Shown here piece after piece: positions 46,630-61,600 of a stretch of DNA of 64,000 bases. The notes beneath the pieces were generated by a model. It was not told the DNA's origin. It did no database searches and saw only the letters and a list, made by a program, of their open reading frames with translations. A program made the translations under genes and the position numbers. The number at the start of each line of letters is the position of its first letter. Position 1 is the first letter of the stretch. The stretch covers positions 1,922,001 to 1,986,000 of the forward strand of contig WAID01000004.1 in the NCBI GenBank assembly GCA_016584495.1, in the 5' to 3' direction. The DNA is from Celoporthe dispersa (taxonomy: Eukaryota > Ascomycota > Sordariomycetes > Diaporthales > Cryphonectriaceae).

Positions 46630-48988
46630 ATGAGGCATCTTGGTCTGCCAATTTCAGGCGCCGCAGTTTCGGCTTTTATACTCCCACTCTCGAATTGCTT
46701 GTACCTACCGCCTAGTGCACTAAATACTTCTCTGCAAAGCGAATATGACTATATTGTCGTCGGTGGTGGACCCTCTGGGCTCGTCGTCGCAAATAGACTA
46801 ACCGAGGATGCTGATGGTTAGTCTTCCATTAATTTAAATCTTCACTTTCGAAAATTTTAGTAGCCCTAACCGGGCGTTGGCTGACTTTCCTTTTTTTTTT
46901 TTCAGTCACGGTTTTGTTGCTCGAAGCCGGAACTCTGTAAGTAGGAATTACTTAATCATATGCACTTCTCCTGAAGATCACGTCCTGACGAGATGACAGG
47001 GACACGGAGGGCTACACCGTCATGGTGCCTTCTGAAGTCGGCGCAGACCTCAACACGAATTACGATTGGAATCTGAGAACCGTGGGACAAGAGTACCTCG
47101 ACGGCCAGGCTGTTGTTTTCAACCAAGGAAAAGTCGTTGGAGGCGGGACCGTCTTGAACGGGATGGTCTGGACCCGCGGGTCTGCGCAGGACTACGATGC
47201 ATGGGACAATCTGAACAACAACGGATCCGACGACCCTACGTATGGCTGGGGCTGGATGGATCTCCTGCCGTACTTTGAGAAGGTTAGAGAGAACAACAAA
47301 AAAAAAAAAAAAAAGCAATAGGTGGCTGAGAGGAGGGCGCGCTGACACCGATTATGGGAACAGAGCGAGACCTTCGTTATGGACGTTGATGCCGCGACCG
47401 CCCAGGAGTTTGGCATAGAGTCCCAGGCGGACATTCACGGCGAGACAGGTCCTGTGCAGGTTACCTACCCGCACTTCCTCTATCCGCAATCCGGTATGGC
47501 CTCCGCGAAACAGTCCTTGTACATGATTTGTAGGTCTGAGTCCGCTGACAAGACACCACAGCCAACGTCCTGCGGGGTATTGAGCAGCTGGGAGTGCCTG
47601 CGCTTGCGGACCCGAACAACGGTACCGGAGGCGGCGCTTTCATCAACCCCTCGAGCATGTCCGCGTCAAACCAGTCCCGCTGTGATGCTCGGGTGGCCTA
47701 CCTCGATCCGGTGATGAACCGCGCGAACTTGCACGTCGCGACAGAGCAGATGGTGACGAGGCTCCTCTTGGAGCAGGACCCGGACGGCACATCGCAAAGA
47801 GCCGTCGGAGTGGAGGTTAGCGAAACCGTTTCATCTTCGGCCTCCAGATGGTCGCCTGTGAGGGAAAAAATAGCTGACCGTACTCCTTCGTCAGTTTGCC
47901 CAATCGGCCTCAAGTGCTAGGGTCAATGTCACTTGTACGAACGAGGTGATCCTGGCAGCGGGAGCCATCTTCTCGCCGACGCTGTTGCAGATCTCAGGCA
48001 TCGGCCCCAGCGACACCCTCGAGCCCCTGGGCGTCCCTGTCGTGATCGATCTTCCAGGCGTCGGAGCGAACCTGCAGGATCACGGGATGAACCACCCCAA
48101 GTACTTGTGTAAGCAGTAGCGGCTGTATCCCCACCGCCCACCTGCGCACTGCAGACATGCTGATATTGAGGACCCGCAGTTGAAAACAGCTCCTTGCTCA
48201 CGGCAGACAGGGTCACCTCCAACGCCGACACCCTGGATGCGGCGACAGAGCAGTACTACACAAACCGCACGGGACCCCTGACGGCACCCCTGATCAGCAC
48301 GATCGCATTTCCGTCCATGGAGCTGATCGCCGACGACTGGGCGGAGCTGCTCCAGAACGCGAGCCAGAGCGACGTCGACACCACGCTGCCGCCCGGCACG
48401 GCGTCGACCGTCCGGCAGGGCTACCTCGCGCAGCGCCAGCAGCAGCTCCCGCTCCTCCGCGACCCGGCCGAGGGCGCCGTCGAGATCCTGGCCGACTCGA
48501 TCGGCACCATCTCCACCGCCATGCAGCGCCCGCTGTCGCGCGGCACGGTGCGCCCCTCGTCCGCCAGCATCTTCGACCCGCCCCTCATCGACCCGCGCTA
48601 CTGCTCCGAGCCCTTCGACTGCCTCGCCATGGCGCGCGCCCTCCTCTTCAACTGCGAGCTCATCAGCACCGCCCCCGTCGCCGAGCTCCAGCCCGCCGTC
48701 CAGTCGCCGTACTTTTGCCCGGCCACCGCATCCAGCGACACCAACGCGCAGATGCTCGCCCTCGTGAAGGAGAACATCGCCACCGAGTTCCACCCCTCGG
48801 GGACGACGGCCATGCTGCCGCTCGAGCTGGGCGGCGTGGTCGACTCCGAGCTGATCGTCTACGGCACCACGAACCTGCGGGTCGTGAACGCGGGGATCAT
48901 GCCCGTCCTGGTCGGAGCGCACCTGCAGGCGCCGGTGTATGCGGTCGCCGAGAGGGCCGCGGATATCATCAAGGCGGCGAACCAGTAA
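46630..48988 (+). CDS. Secreted FAD-dependent GMC oxidoreductase (AA3-like)
   Basis: Glucose-methanol-choline family flavoenzyme of 635 aa. The N-terminus (MRHLGLPISGAAVSAFILPL) looks like a signal peptide. Seven exons: 46630-46816, 46906-46936, 47000-47282, 47364-47493, 47562-47815, 47895-48108 and 48180-48988. Motifs: FAD site YDYIVVGGGPSGLVVANRL (Gly45-Gly50 core), GMC signature 1 VVGGGTVLNGMVWTRGS, signature 2 AGAIFSPTLLQISGIGP, and the C-terminal catalytic block EFHPSGTTAM with a second His in VGAHLQAPVYA. Several N-x-S/T sites are present. It probably oxidises an alcohol or sugar outside the cell; the substrate is not determinable. The exons sum to whole codons with no frameshift. The fourth exon boundary (QS-A-NVLRGIEQLG) is the least certain. 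Confidence 0.9.
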
Positions 48989-49656
48989 TCTTGGGGGACT
49001 GGCAACTGGGCCTGCTTAATGTATCAATCCAATATTGACCGTGAGTGAAAAGAGGGGGATGACTTTGATGACATGTCAAGATAATTATGTGGGCGCTTGT
49101 ATAAAAAGAAAAGATCTTCAGATAACGGCGTTGAAGGTCACAAGGGCGTCCGTTTGGATATAGATAGAGAGGAAGGGAAGGCTATAGATTTAGGGAATTG
49201 ATGGTTGGGCTTTGATTTTACATATATATATACACACACATGTATATGTATACACTTAGTATATATAGTAATGGATTACATGTCATATATAGTATGAGCA
49301 TTGGAGACATTATAGTAAAAGCACACTACTTCAAAAGGTGGCTAGGTGATTGATGGTACATCTTGAGTGCATTGCTCTACAAGTCTAGACGAATATGTGA
49401 CAAAAAGAAAAAGAAAAAGAAAGAAAGACAAAAAAAAAGGGCATCGACCTGCCATAGTGACTGAAGGGTATCTGCACTAAACACAAAACCATAATGAAGT
49501 GAGGTCCCCCCATCCAGTTGTTGTCCCATACGCCACCACACTCTAGAGACCCGAAAACTGTAAAAAGAAAGACATCGCCCGTCTTTGCCTGCTTAGAGGT
49601 AAAAGCAGCCTGTCCATCCTGCCAATGCCAACCCACACGTCATTCGGGCTGCCCAT
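48989..49656. other. Convergent 3' region, GMC gene / dynein heavy chain
   Basis: 668 bp with no gene. It is AT-rich, with TA/CA alternating tracts (about 49219-49260) and A-rich runs near 49400-49440. Confidence 0.55.
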
Positions 49657-52600
49657 CTAGGCGGCCTGTGCAGCCTCCGTCATCACCTGCTCGCTCTCAT
49701 CCAACAGGTCCGAGACCTTCCTCAAGTTCTGGATCATCCTCTTGCCGAGCCCGACAAGCAGGAGCTTCTCGGCATTGGCAGGCAGGCCCAGGTACGTGGG
49801 CGGCTCACGCTCGGGGAGCTTCTGGACCCAGCTCATAAAGTCCTGCATGGACGTGCCCGAGGGCACCTCGAGACTGCCCTCCTTGTCACCGCTCTCGACG
49901 AGTTTGTGGCCAATGTCGTAGGCGGCAGGCGTCAGGAACGAGTGGACGAGTTGGTTGAGGAGCTTGAAGTCGCCCTCGTCGTCGATCTTGCCACCGTAGG
50001 TCTCCGTGACGAGGTAGCGGATCATATCCCAGGGGATGTTCTGCGGCGCGATGTTCGTCCTGTTTTGGGCAACCGTCTCGACCCACGTGTCGATGACAAA
50101 GGCAGAGCATTCGTACTGTCCCAGAGTTAGCGCACGTTAGAGTCGAGCCTGTAGGCAACATGAACTTACATCACTGTCGTTGAACTCCCAGAAGCCTTTC
50201 CACCCGAGGCTTGGTGCGTATCGCAGCCGCTCCTGAACCACAGCGTGCAAGAAAGATAGCAGAAGGTACAGCCTCTGCCTCTCCACAGGGCTCTTGGAAG
50301 GCCTGGTAGAGAGCGAAGACATAGAGTCCTTCATATTGGCCCTCACGCCAGCAGGCTGCTCGTACATGAGCACGCGAGAGGCGCGAAGCAGGTTGACAGG
50401 GATCTTCGGGCTTGACTCCATGGAGAGGAACAGCCTGAACTCCGGATTGGGGTTGAGTGATTCCATGCGCTTCTCCAGACTCTGGAGCCAGGTCGGCGCA
50501 AGGTGGACGTTCTTGACAAGTACCCAGGAGCCAACTTGGGCAGCGTGGCTTACGGCCTTGTCTGCGCTGGCAAGACCCTCGTTGGATCCCATGGCAATGT
50601 TGGTGCACCGGACGCGCATTCTTTCGACAAGGCTGTCGACCTTGTAGCTGGCGTCGAAGCCTGGGCTCGACACTAGGGCGATTGGCCTGGTGGCAGGAAC
50701 TTCTGTGACCGTGGCCTTGAGATCCTCAACAATGTCGAACAGGTCACTGCCGAAGACAAGAGCCACGAAGCGCTCAGCCGCGGGGACAAAGCGGTCAAGG
50801 CGGAAGAGCTTGACCAAAAGCAGGGACGACAGGGCCTGATCAATCGGCTCAGCCTCGTCGTTCCAGATCTTGGGCACGCAGTTTTCAGCAAGCTCCTCGG
50901 AGAGGAAGCGATCCCACTCGTCCCGAGGCACCTGGTCGATCTTGTCCTTCAGCGCGGGCAGCTTCCTGGCGCTGGCGAATGCATCATCCTTGGCGTCCAC
51001 CTCAGTCGATACATCCATGCCCGGCACCTTCTCGTCGAGGATGATGTCGATCAGGTCCTTGTCCATCTTATACGGCGACGCCTGGGCTAGCAACATGGCA
51101 AGAGTAATGCGGTCCTTCTGAAGCAGACCAAGGGCAGTCCTCTTGAAGGTGGTAATGAACAGGTCCTTGACGATGATGTCGCGACGTACTTTGTGGTCGG
51201 TCTCCTTGGACAAGTTCGGGTTGTTGTGTAGCACGCGATGGAAGATGTCGAGGAAGTACTGCAGCGAGAACTGGTAGAAGTGGTTCAGGTAGTGCAGCTG
51301 CTCAAGAACCGTGAAGACGGCACTACAAGACTTGGCGATGACATCGTACTCCAGGGTGATTTGCTCGACCTCAGCCATGACACCCTCAGTGTTGCTCATC
51401 TTGGCCGAGATCTCAGCCGCCTCAGTCTTCAGCGTCTCCAAGGTCTCGATGACGTTGTCGTCGTCTAGAATATTGCCACGCGACTCATTGAGAGCCTGAA
51501 GCAGGCGTTTCTCAAGCTGGCGCAGATGGACCTTGAACTCGCCCTGCAGCTTGATAAGGTTGGACCGTCTCTCGTCAACATCGGGCCGCTCAGACTTGAG
51601 TGCATCGTTCAGTGACTGGGTCTGGAGACTGCTCTGGGTGACTGTGAAGTTCACGAAGGTGGTGCGACTGCAGATATCGGGCGCGAAGGTCGCAGAAGGA
51701 TCTCTCGTGGACAAATAGATTTTGAACGATGGCGAGAAGTCGATTTGCTGCTTTCCGAGTTGGATGAGGACGCGACCACCCGTCTTCTGGTACTCCTTAT
51801 TCAGGACATGGTTCAAAATAGGATCGAGGTATTCTGCGTCCTGGATGAGGATGGGGTTGCCGAAACGGAGCGAGCTCTCGAGCTGCTTGGTGAACGAATC
51901 GTCTAGGAAGCTAGTGATAGTCAAACGGCGGTCCTTGCACTCCTTTTGTAAGAACTCGTTGACTCGGCCGGACGGGTCGATGATCAACGGGTATCGGTTG
52001 AATCGCTGCAGGATGATGGCATTTTCAGTGCAGAGATCATCAACGGGCAGGCTGTTCTCCTGCCACTTCAAGCGCTCGTCTGCGGTCGACATGTACTCGG
52101 TGAAGGGGTTGTGTGGTTTAAACTGGATGCCGGACAGATGCAACTGGTGCAGCCAATCCTCCAACATTGACTTGCGGAAGGTCTGATCATACAGACCGCT
52201 GTAAGCGAGGAACGCTGCCGCAACGAGCACATCTCCCACCAGGGTGCTGATCTGTGTCTCAAAGGACTTGCTGCCCTCTTCCCAGCGAACGCGTTCGGAT
52301 GAGAGGCTGTCGAGCAGCTTGACGGATCGATCGACCTTGAACTGCACCCTCTGCATCTCAGACTTGATGGCCTGAGTCTCGCTGATGAGGGCCGCGTATT
52401 CGGTCTTGTAGGTCGCAATGCTCTGCTCGAGATGAGCAATGTTGTTCTCAATAGCCTTGGCCTCGGCTTTCGTCTGCAGAGCCTGTTCCTCCAGCTGGTC
52501 GACCTCCGCCCTCAGTGGGCCAACCCGATCCAGAATCTCGGCGAAGTTGACTTGGGCCTCTACCCACTGGACCAGAGGACCACAAGCCTTACTGGCACGA

Positions 52601-55600
52601 TTGACCTTCTCGAAGGTGAACTCGGGGTTTGACAAGAACTCATTCCGCATCTTGATGCGCAGCGCTTTGTCATCTGCCTCTCGTTGTCGAAATTGATGAT
52701 GCTAGCGATGAAGTCGTCGCGTCGCACCACGGCCTGGATAGCTTTCCAATCATTGACCTTGTGGCCGATAAGAGTGCAGACGGAGTCGAGGGCGAGCCTG
52801 ACACCTGAAGGCGGCGTGTTCATGGATCGGACTTCCGTGAGGTGTTGCCTCTTGATGTTGCTGACGCTGGCCTTGGCTGACTCAACCGCGGGTTCAGCCT
52901 TGGCCAAGTCCTCCAAGACAACCTTCTTTCGCGAAGCAACTTCTGCCTCTTGCTTCTCCAACGCGACTTGGATCTCCAGGGACGTGCTCTTCCGCTGCTC
53001 AGCTTCTCGCTGGTCAGCGACCATGCGCTGTAGCTTCTCGTTCGCCTCGATATCCTTCTGCTCTAGTTGGGCCTTCTTCTCCGCAAGGCTCTCACGCAGA
53101 TCGCGGACCTTGTCCACGGTGTCTCGCAGCTTCTCAAGACCAACGTTCAGATGGCGCTGTTGTTCTTCGAGATCCTCACGCTTCTCATTGTACAGCTTGA
53201 CGTATTGAGCCACGAAGTCGAGGAAGTGGCGCGGGGTGAGGAATGTGACCTTGCCCTGCTGCCTCCGCAGCTTCTCATTGAAGCGCGCCAGAGAGTAGTG
53301 CATGTATACCATCGAGTTGACAACTGTCTCTCGGTGCGAGGGAGGCAAGCTGAGAGCGCGGTACGCAACAGGAATCGTGTCGGGCGCCTGGAAATTGGAA
53401 CGGTCGAGATCCACCGAGTGCGTGAGCTCGTGAGCAACCTGGAATAGGGCTTGATCGGACCAGTCGCCGAACCAATTAAGCACGCAACGGTTGAACAAGG
53501 CTGGACTGGTAGCTGCCTTGGACGAGAGGCCGTCCTCTGGCGGGTTCATGGTGAACACAACGTGTAGGTTCTTGACAATCTGCGATGTGAACCACTTGTA
53601 GAGCTCCTCTTGAGAGTCGAGAAGGAGGCCTTGGCGTTGGGCTCCCTCCTTGCAAGCCGTCATGAGCGCCGCAAATTCGTCGCCTTCAAACAGGCCAGGA
53701 ACCTCGGCATTGGCGAGCAGCGTGTTCATCCTCTCGAGGAAGCCCGAGTCCAGGACATTCGACTCGTCCATGATGAAGCACATCTTTTCGCCCTTGCAGC
53801 CACAGCGTCGCAGGACCTCTCTCAGATCCTCGTCGAAGTCCTCGGCCGAGTATTTGCCGTGCACCTTGATCTGATAGACCTTCAAACCGTTCATCCAAGC
53901 AACGAAACGTGACAAGGTAGTCTTTCCCGATCCGCTAACACCAATCAGGATGAGATGACCCTGAGGTTGCCTGAAGACACGATCGATGCGAAGGACGTGT
54001 TCCAGGACATCATTGAACAAGATGAGCGGAACGTCGACCTCTTCCTCGCAAAATGTCCTGAGTCGAGCTTTGACGAAATCACGCAGCTGTTCGCGGTCGA
54101 CCGGTATGTAGTTCTTCGACAGCCAGTTAGAGAACAGGATGGGCCCGCCGAGGGCCTGCTGGTCATCGATGTTGGGGAAGAAGTCCAAGGCGATTCTGCG
54201 GACAGCATCGTCCGTCCACTTCCTTTCATCATCCTCCACGAGACGATCCTGGAAAAGACGCAGAGCCTCGTGGGCCCAGATCCTGATCAAGCCCTCAACC
54301 GAGAGAGTCTCCAGGGGCCGGATTGCCTCGTATACGCCGCGGACCCACCGGGTCAGTTCACGAGGACTGTAGACGTAGTGCGGCTGGATCTTGGGCGTGA
54401 ACCGCTGTTGAGATTCGAGGTAGAATCGCACCATCGACTGAGTGAGCGGCTCTGCATATCCACGGAGCGACGGAATGATCTTGAGAATTGCAGAATTGAA
54501 GGTGCCGTAGATCTGAAGGAGGGACTGCTCGCCAGGGTAGTCAACCATGATGAGAGGTGCATGCCTGAGGAAACGGTCGCCCATCGGCGTACGGCCGGCG
54601 TCTGTTGGGGGTTACAGGCACCAACGAATTGGATTCTGTCGAGCGTGACCCACGCCTTGTCGGAGGTTCTCCAGAATCCGTTGTGCTCGACAAGCTGACG
54701 CAGGAAGGAGATAGCTCTCTGTGTACCATACTTGTCTGGGGCTGGCAGGTTGATCTCATCACAGAAGATGACGAGCCACCTGCCAATCTGAGTAGGCGAC
54801 AACATGACTCCATTCAGGGTCTTCTTGTATTCGCAGTACTGCTCGAACGTCTTGATGAGGAGGTCAGGCGTGGTGGCGCTCGAGAAGTTGAGACCCACAA
54901 CCTCCATGTTCGGGAGCTTTCGAAGAGCGCTGAACAGCGTCATTGTCTTACCAGAGCCAGGAGGACCGCAGAGTAGGAGCGGCTTGTGCTCAGCCAACCA
55001 AGAGTATAGAACGTCTTCGTGGCGGACCGTGTCGAGCGTTGGGATGACGACATCGGTCTGTGTGATTGAGTGAGTGTTGACCTCGATTGTCGGTACCTGG
55101 TTCTGCCAGGGAGTCCACTCTGCTTGTGGTAGCGAGACGTCAAAGTCGATGAGAGCGCTGGTGCCGTCGAGCGGTGGCGACCCAAAGTCAGCCAGACCAC
55201 ATACTCTATCGCCGAATGTCTTCCGATCCGCCAGTGGGCAATCACCAGTCAATGCCCACACTAGAGCTAGCAGTAGTTTCTTGGAGATGAAAGCTTCCAC
55301 TTGCTCTGGGTCCAGAGGAAAGTCCACGTGCTGGCCGTTGTATTCTATGATATCACGAACCGCCTTGTTGAGGAGAGAAAAGAGCGTGTTAAGCACTCTT
55401 GCAACCGTGAAATCCATAATGTGGTTGTACCCCTCAGCTTCTTTGAGAGCAGCTAGAATGAAACCATCAGTTTCCAGGTGGGCGTGTAACAGGTCCGCTG
55501 CCTGGGATTGAACAGCCAGCGCCTTGGCGGAGCTCTGACCGGTGGCGACCGCATCTTCGTCCAGGTCTTCGAAAGCGACAGTGCGCAGGGTGTTGAGGTA

Positions 55601-58600
55601 GTTGGCCACCATCATATTGGGCGAGACGGTGTCTTCGCTAAACCAGACCATACCGCATCGACTGACGGTGGCGAGCGTGGCATACTTGAGATTCTCCACC
55701 TCGAACATGATGCGAACGTTGGGCGGCAGGTTGAGACGCTCACCGTTTGGCAAGGTGAGCAGCTTGTTGTCGTCGAGCACACTGTTCAGGTTCTCAACCC
55801 ACTCAGGATCGACATCACCATCAAAGACGATCCAATGTCGCTTTGAGTCTTCGCCACGGAGATTGTCCACAATCTTACGCAGAATGCTTGTGAAGAGTCC
55901 GTCCGTCCACTCTCGTGTGGTCGAGTCCAGGTTGCCGTAGAGCGCCTCCTTGGACATGACTTTGGAGTCAATCACATGCGACACGCCCTCAACTCCCTCG
56001 ACCTGGTGGAGAGCATCGAGCAGAAGTCTCCAAGCCGCCGATTTGCCAGTTCCAGAATTTCCAACCATCATGACACCATGGTGGATCTTTTGGATCTGGT
56101 AGAGCTGCAGGATCTTGGTCATCCAGAGGTCGGTCACCACGAGCTGCCTCTCGCCCGCTAGACGACGTATAGCCTCTTCCAGCTTGTGCAGATTCGCAGG
56201 TACGTATTTGACGTTGGGGAAGCAACCCCTCTCGATGTCCATCATGATGTCGACGTCAGATTTGATCAGCTTTGGAGCGATGGTCTCCCGGATGCTCTGG
56301 ACAATGATCTCAGGCTCGACCACTTCCTCAGCGCCAAGCTTGCCATCATTCTCGATAAGTCGAGCACGCTTCAGGCCGCCGGAGCTGACCAGGACGCTCT
56401 TCAAGGCACGCAGACCGAAGTCGTAATGCGCTTGCTTCGACAGTCTAGCTGAACACTGGTCGAAGAATGGCACAGTGTGTTTGGAGAGCTGCTTGGCTTG
56501 GTTGAAGCCTTGAGAATACAGCATGACTTCGGCAATGAGTTCCTTGTCAGGCTTGGACATGGCCACACTCCGGAAGAGCTTCTTGAGGTTATCTGGCAAA
56601 TTGGAACGGCCAGCATAACCAGGGTTCATAGTGATGAAGATGCCCGTGTTCTCGTTGACGTGTAGCTGACGACCAACAAGCTCGATTTGGGCCTTGTCGT
56701 CCTCGACACCCTGCTTGAGGCCAAGCTGGATGTTCTGAATCTGCTGAGACACAGCAGACAAGATGCGCTCTTCGAGCCGGTTGAACTCGTCGAAACAACC
56801 CCATGCACCAACTTGGCAGATACCGAGGAAGATGCGCCCCATGGCCTGGAAGTCGAAAGTATCGTCGCAGCAGAAGACTAAAGTGAACCTGCCAAGCTCG
56901 ACGCCGAGCGCCTTGACAGATTCTGTCTTGCCAGTACCCGCAGGCCCGTATGGCGAGCCTCCAAGGCGCTGGCAGAGACCTTGAGTGAGCGTCAGGAAGC
57001 ACCTGTCGGTCAGCGGTGTCCTGACAAGCCTGTCTGGGACACCTAGGTACTCGTAGCCGTAGTTGAGCTTGGCGTTTGCCATCTTGATGTGCAGACGGTC
57101 GAGGTACTCGCCCTGGGGACTGTAGACGTAGCGCATCTGCAGAAGCCACATGTAGTGAGTCGGGGTGTTCGCGTTGAGGTTCATCAGCTTCTCGATGGTA
57201 TCGCGCTGGTGGACACACTCCGTGATGAGCTGTTCGCACTTCTTCCTCAGAAGCACCTCCAGGTCTCCCAGCACGGTCTCGGCGAGCAGCCGAAGCACCT
57301 GGACCTCACGCTCGAACAGTGACTGCAGATCCTTTCCGCCGTCCGCCAGGGCCTGGTCGACAGCTGTAGTCCAGACCGCCTGGGTAGCGAGGACCACAAT
57401 CTGGCTCGGATATGTTTCGATGAACTCGGTCAGGGCTGCCTGCTCGATTTTTTCGCTGGAGAAGATCGGCATGTATTGTTCGACAGCCTCAGCCAACAGC
57501 TCAGCAAGCGTCGCCCTCATGCCGCCTTCCAGAAGAGCAAGCCAGTCGTTGATCTTGGGGGTCTGGATGACCGAGATTTGCTTCTTCAACCGCACGACTT
57601 CGCCTTCTTTGGACGTGAAGCCGGAGATGACACCTTCCTCGTCCATAACCAGGCCAGAGAGGCCCGCAAACATCTTTTTAAAGTGTTTGGCAATACGCAG
57701 GGTATCGTTGCTGTTGCCAATCATTTCCAGAAGATCTTCATCACCGACGAAGTAGAACCGCGGGAATGATACACGCTCCTTCTCGAGGTATTCACCAAGG
57801 GCCTTCTGGATCTTGTTGAGAAGCTCGGCCAGGCGTTCCAGAGACTTCTGCACATTCGGGATATTGAGGACATCCAGGACGGTAGGCTGCTTGTAGACCT
57901 TCTTCATGACTGCTGAGAACTCGCTGTTGATGTTCTGGAAGCGCGAGGACTCAATGGGCAGGAGATGCTTGATGTCTGCGTTCCCGGTGAAGACACCCTC
58001 GAGATACACCCACTGACGCTGAACATCAATCCACACATCAAAGAGGACATGGACGCGGTTGAGCCTATCCTCCCAGGTAGAGGCTTCCTCCTCAAATTCC
58101 TTGTAGTAAGGGGAATGCCTCATGGCTTGCAGGGAGTTGAGGTTTTCGCTGCATTTTGCAAAGAGCTCGTCCCAGCCGCGGATAAGACGACACTTGTTCT
58201 GGTAGTTGACGAGGTCGAGGTGATAATTGGTCCAGTCCTCCTTGACCTGCTTGAGGAACTCTTCCAGGGCCATCTCGCCCTGGGCCTGGGCGATGATGTC
58301 CTTGATGATGACCTCGGTCGCCACCAGGTTGAGATCCCAGACATCGCCCAAGGTCATGGAGACGGGCGAGTACCGCTTGCCAGGCTTGATCTGTTTCCAG
58401 ATCTTGGTCCAATGCCGATCCCGCACCGCCTCGGACTTGAGATCACCGAGCAGGGAGTTGACCTTGAGGTATTGACGGAGGATGGTCTGGATGTGCTCAA
58501 AAGCAGCATACTGCCGCATCCTGCTGGGCATTTCCTTGGTCATCTTGATGAGATTGTCAATGGATGATCTGATCTTCCTTGGTTGCACGCTAGTCCAGAG

Positions 58601-61600
58601 CATCTCCCGGAGCTCGTTGAGACTCTTCCAGATCAGCGAGAGCGAGGCCCAGACAGACTTGAAGTCCTGGACCTCCTCCAGGATGACACCGAGGGATGAA
58701 TCACCCGAGGCCGGAAGGTCGAGCGCCTCCTTGGCTTTCGCGACCATGGCGAACTCCTCTTGCAGCTGGGTGATCCTGGTCTCAAACGAGCTCAAGGTGG
58801 CATTGGCCTCGTCAGGAGGTATGGTGCCGGACACGGGCTTCTCTTCATTCCACTGCGACGCAACCTCTGTGATCTTGTCGGCCACGACCCTGTCTTCGGC
58901 GGTGATCTTGGCGCGCAGGGCATCTGTCTGGTCCTGCACGACCTTGGACTTGCGTGCGAGAAGCTCGTTGAGCGCATCCCACATGCCGTCGACCTGTTCT
59001 GCATGGAGCCAGTCGTTGGGGAACTGGTACCGCTGCCTCACGAGAGTCGACTCGCCCTGGCGGAAGATCTCCACCTCGGGTGCCCAGAGCTTGACCTGCC
59101 GCTTGCAGCTCTGGACGATCGTGATGAACTGCACGGCCTGGGCGGTTGATGACGCCTCCAGGCTCTGGCCCTCCAGATCCCGTCGGGCCTTCTCGAGCTC
59201 AGCATGTACGTCCCGCATGCGATTGCCGAGGCGGCTTGCGAACTTGAGGAGTATGTCGTGCTGCCACTGATCATACTTGGCATTGACCTTCGTCTGTACC
59301 TGATCATAATCGATCGTGATATGGCCAAAGGGACGGCTAACCTCCGAGGTGTCGAAAGTCTGACGTGTCTTCCGGATCTCTTGCAAGAGCTGGAGCCACC
59401 GAGAGAGCTGGTCGCCGAGAAGATCGTAGACTTGATCTGACTGCAGGTCCCAAAGAGATTGAAACTGGAGCCACTTGTCGACATATGACCCGACTTCCGA
59501 CAGTTTCTTCTCAACGGAGCCATGGACGCGGGTCAGCATCTCCGTGCACTCAGCAGGCAGGTCGTTGAAGCGAGGCTCTTCGTAGGCTGTAGTGCTTAGG
59601 CTCATTTGATAGCGAGTAGCCTTGACCTTGTGCAGGTTGCAGATCACACCGAGCCAGTCCTGGAGCTGCAAGAACCAAGTAGCCCGCGCGTATTCTAGAG
59701 GCGGATCCAGATAGATGACTTGATTCCGCATAGTGATCTCGTGTACCGACCGCTTCATCGTCGGCCTGTCTGCTTTGGTCTCCGCTGCGCCCTCCGTGAA
59801 CGTCCTGCGGCGGTTGTCCTCGCCTCCGAAATGGTCGTCCTCAAATGCTTCGATCCAGGTCTGAATGGCACGCTGGAGGCGGACGAGGAGCGTGTTCTTG
59901 ATCTGGGTGTTCATGCCCTCGACCCAGTAGCCCAGGTTCACGTACTGCTCCAGGTTGAGCTGGTCAACGGCCTCCTGGATCGTCCTCAGCCTCGACTCGA
60001 ATGCCGTGGCTTCGTAAGGGCAGGTGCCTAGCTCGGCGAGAGACTTTTGGATGGTGATGTTGATTGTCGCCAGCGTCATCGTCTTGGTCTGGAGAAGCGA
60101 TACTTTTGATGCCAGCTCCTTGACGAAGGCGACGTGCTTGCTCTCGGTCTTTGATGAATCCGTCCTGAAATGCAGCTCGTACATGTTATTGAACGACTCC
60201 CATCGTAACGGTATACCCTTGAGGATGGCCGTCTGGACATCATTGCGGTAACCACTAAGCAGGACAGAGACATCTGGCATATCCGCAATCTGGCGGTCGG
60301 TCTGTGCGAAAGTTCGAACACTCTCCATGAGGCTGACAGCAAAGGGATAGACCCGCTTCGCCTCCTTGGATACGGTGTTGATGGCGTGGGGGACGGCGTA
60401 GTTCAGCCACAGGAGATTCCGGACTTCTTTGAAGAGGGCGATGACCTGGGCATCGAAGTTCACCTGCAGCTCCAAGATATTGCCGGCGGACCGGATCCTG
60501 CTCACCGTGAAAAGAAGCCCCGAGATTGTAATCTGCTTTCTCTGCACGTCGTGGAGCCAGGCATCGTAGATGGGTCGAGTGTCCAGCTTCTTCCGGAAGA
60601 GATCACCCTCGTTCTTGAGCTTTTCTCCTTCGGTGTGGATAGCCCAGTTGGCACCGAGGACATCCTCCACCTTTTTCATGTACCCGTCAAGCTGCCGCTC
60701 TATCTGGCGTGCCCAGATGATAGCTCCGGATACAGGAGGGAGGTCGTGGAGCTGTGCCATCGCATGGGCCTCGGAGTGGCCATATTGCTGCTTGAAGCGC
60801 TCGTGGAGCGAGTTGATGGCCTGCTTCACGTTGTCGATGAGCTGCGTCTGGTACTCAGCAATGGCACCTCGGATCTTAGGCCGCACAAACAGGGCGTTAA
60901 ATTTCGAAAATACGCGGAACATCTCGTTGGCGTTCCTAGCCGTGGCCAGGCGGTCTCGCAGCCGAGCGATAATGGAGTTCTCGACACGAGACGTACGCTC
61001 GTTGTAGGTCTCTTCGGCCTTGACCCACCTCTGGGTTCCCTCGGGAGACACATCAAGCAAGTCCACATTTCGGAGGGCCTCCCAGGCCTGCTTGACCTCC
61101 TCGACTGCATCGACGTCACCCATTTCCTCGACAACGACACCGCCGGTGATCGCGGTGTCCGTTACCTCGGCGACAGTCTTTGGCCCGAGAACATCGACGA
61201 TGGTCTTCTGCAGCTGCTCGTGGTTGTCACGAAAGTTGCTGACGTACTTGAGGCGGGACTGCAGCTCGGCATGCCTGGGGGTGATCTTGATGGGGATAAA
61301 CTTCTCGTTCCTCCTCCGCGTGACGTCGCGCGCGACATCGGTGAAGGACTTGCGGTTATCATCCCAGGCTCTGAAGACCCTTTCTGTCATGCGCATGACG
61401 TTCCTGAACTCCTGGTAGTCAAGGTCGACGAGCTCGGTGCCGGGGAGCAGGCGATGCATGACCTCGTCCAGATCCGCAGATATGGCCTCCACCAGAGGGA
61501 GCGCCCTCCGGATAGGATAGGGACATATCCTGAGCTTCTTGTTCAGGTGTGTGAAGATCTGGTCGATGGCGTCCCGGACCTTGGGCAGGGATGTGGCCGA

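Noticed and set aside
43138..48988. DUF1774-PPT2-GMC block as a secondary-metabolite cluster
   Set aside because: PPT2 is the mitochondrial ACP type and there is no backbone synthase, transporter or regulator nearby.
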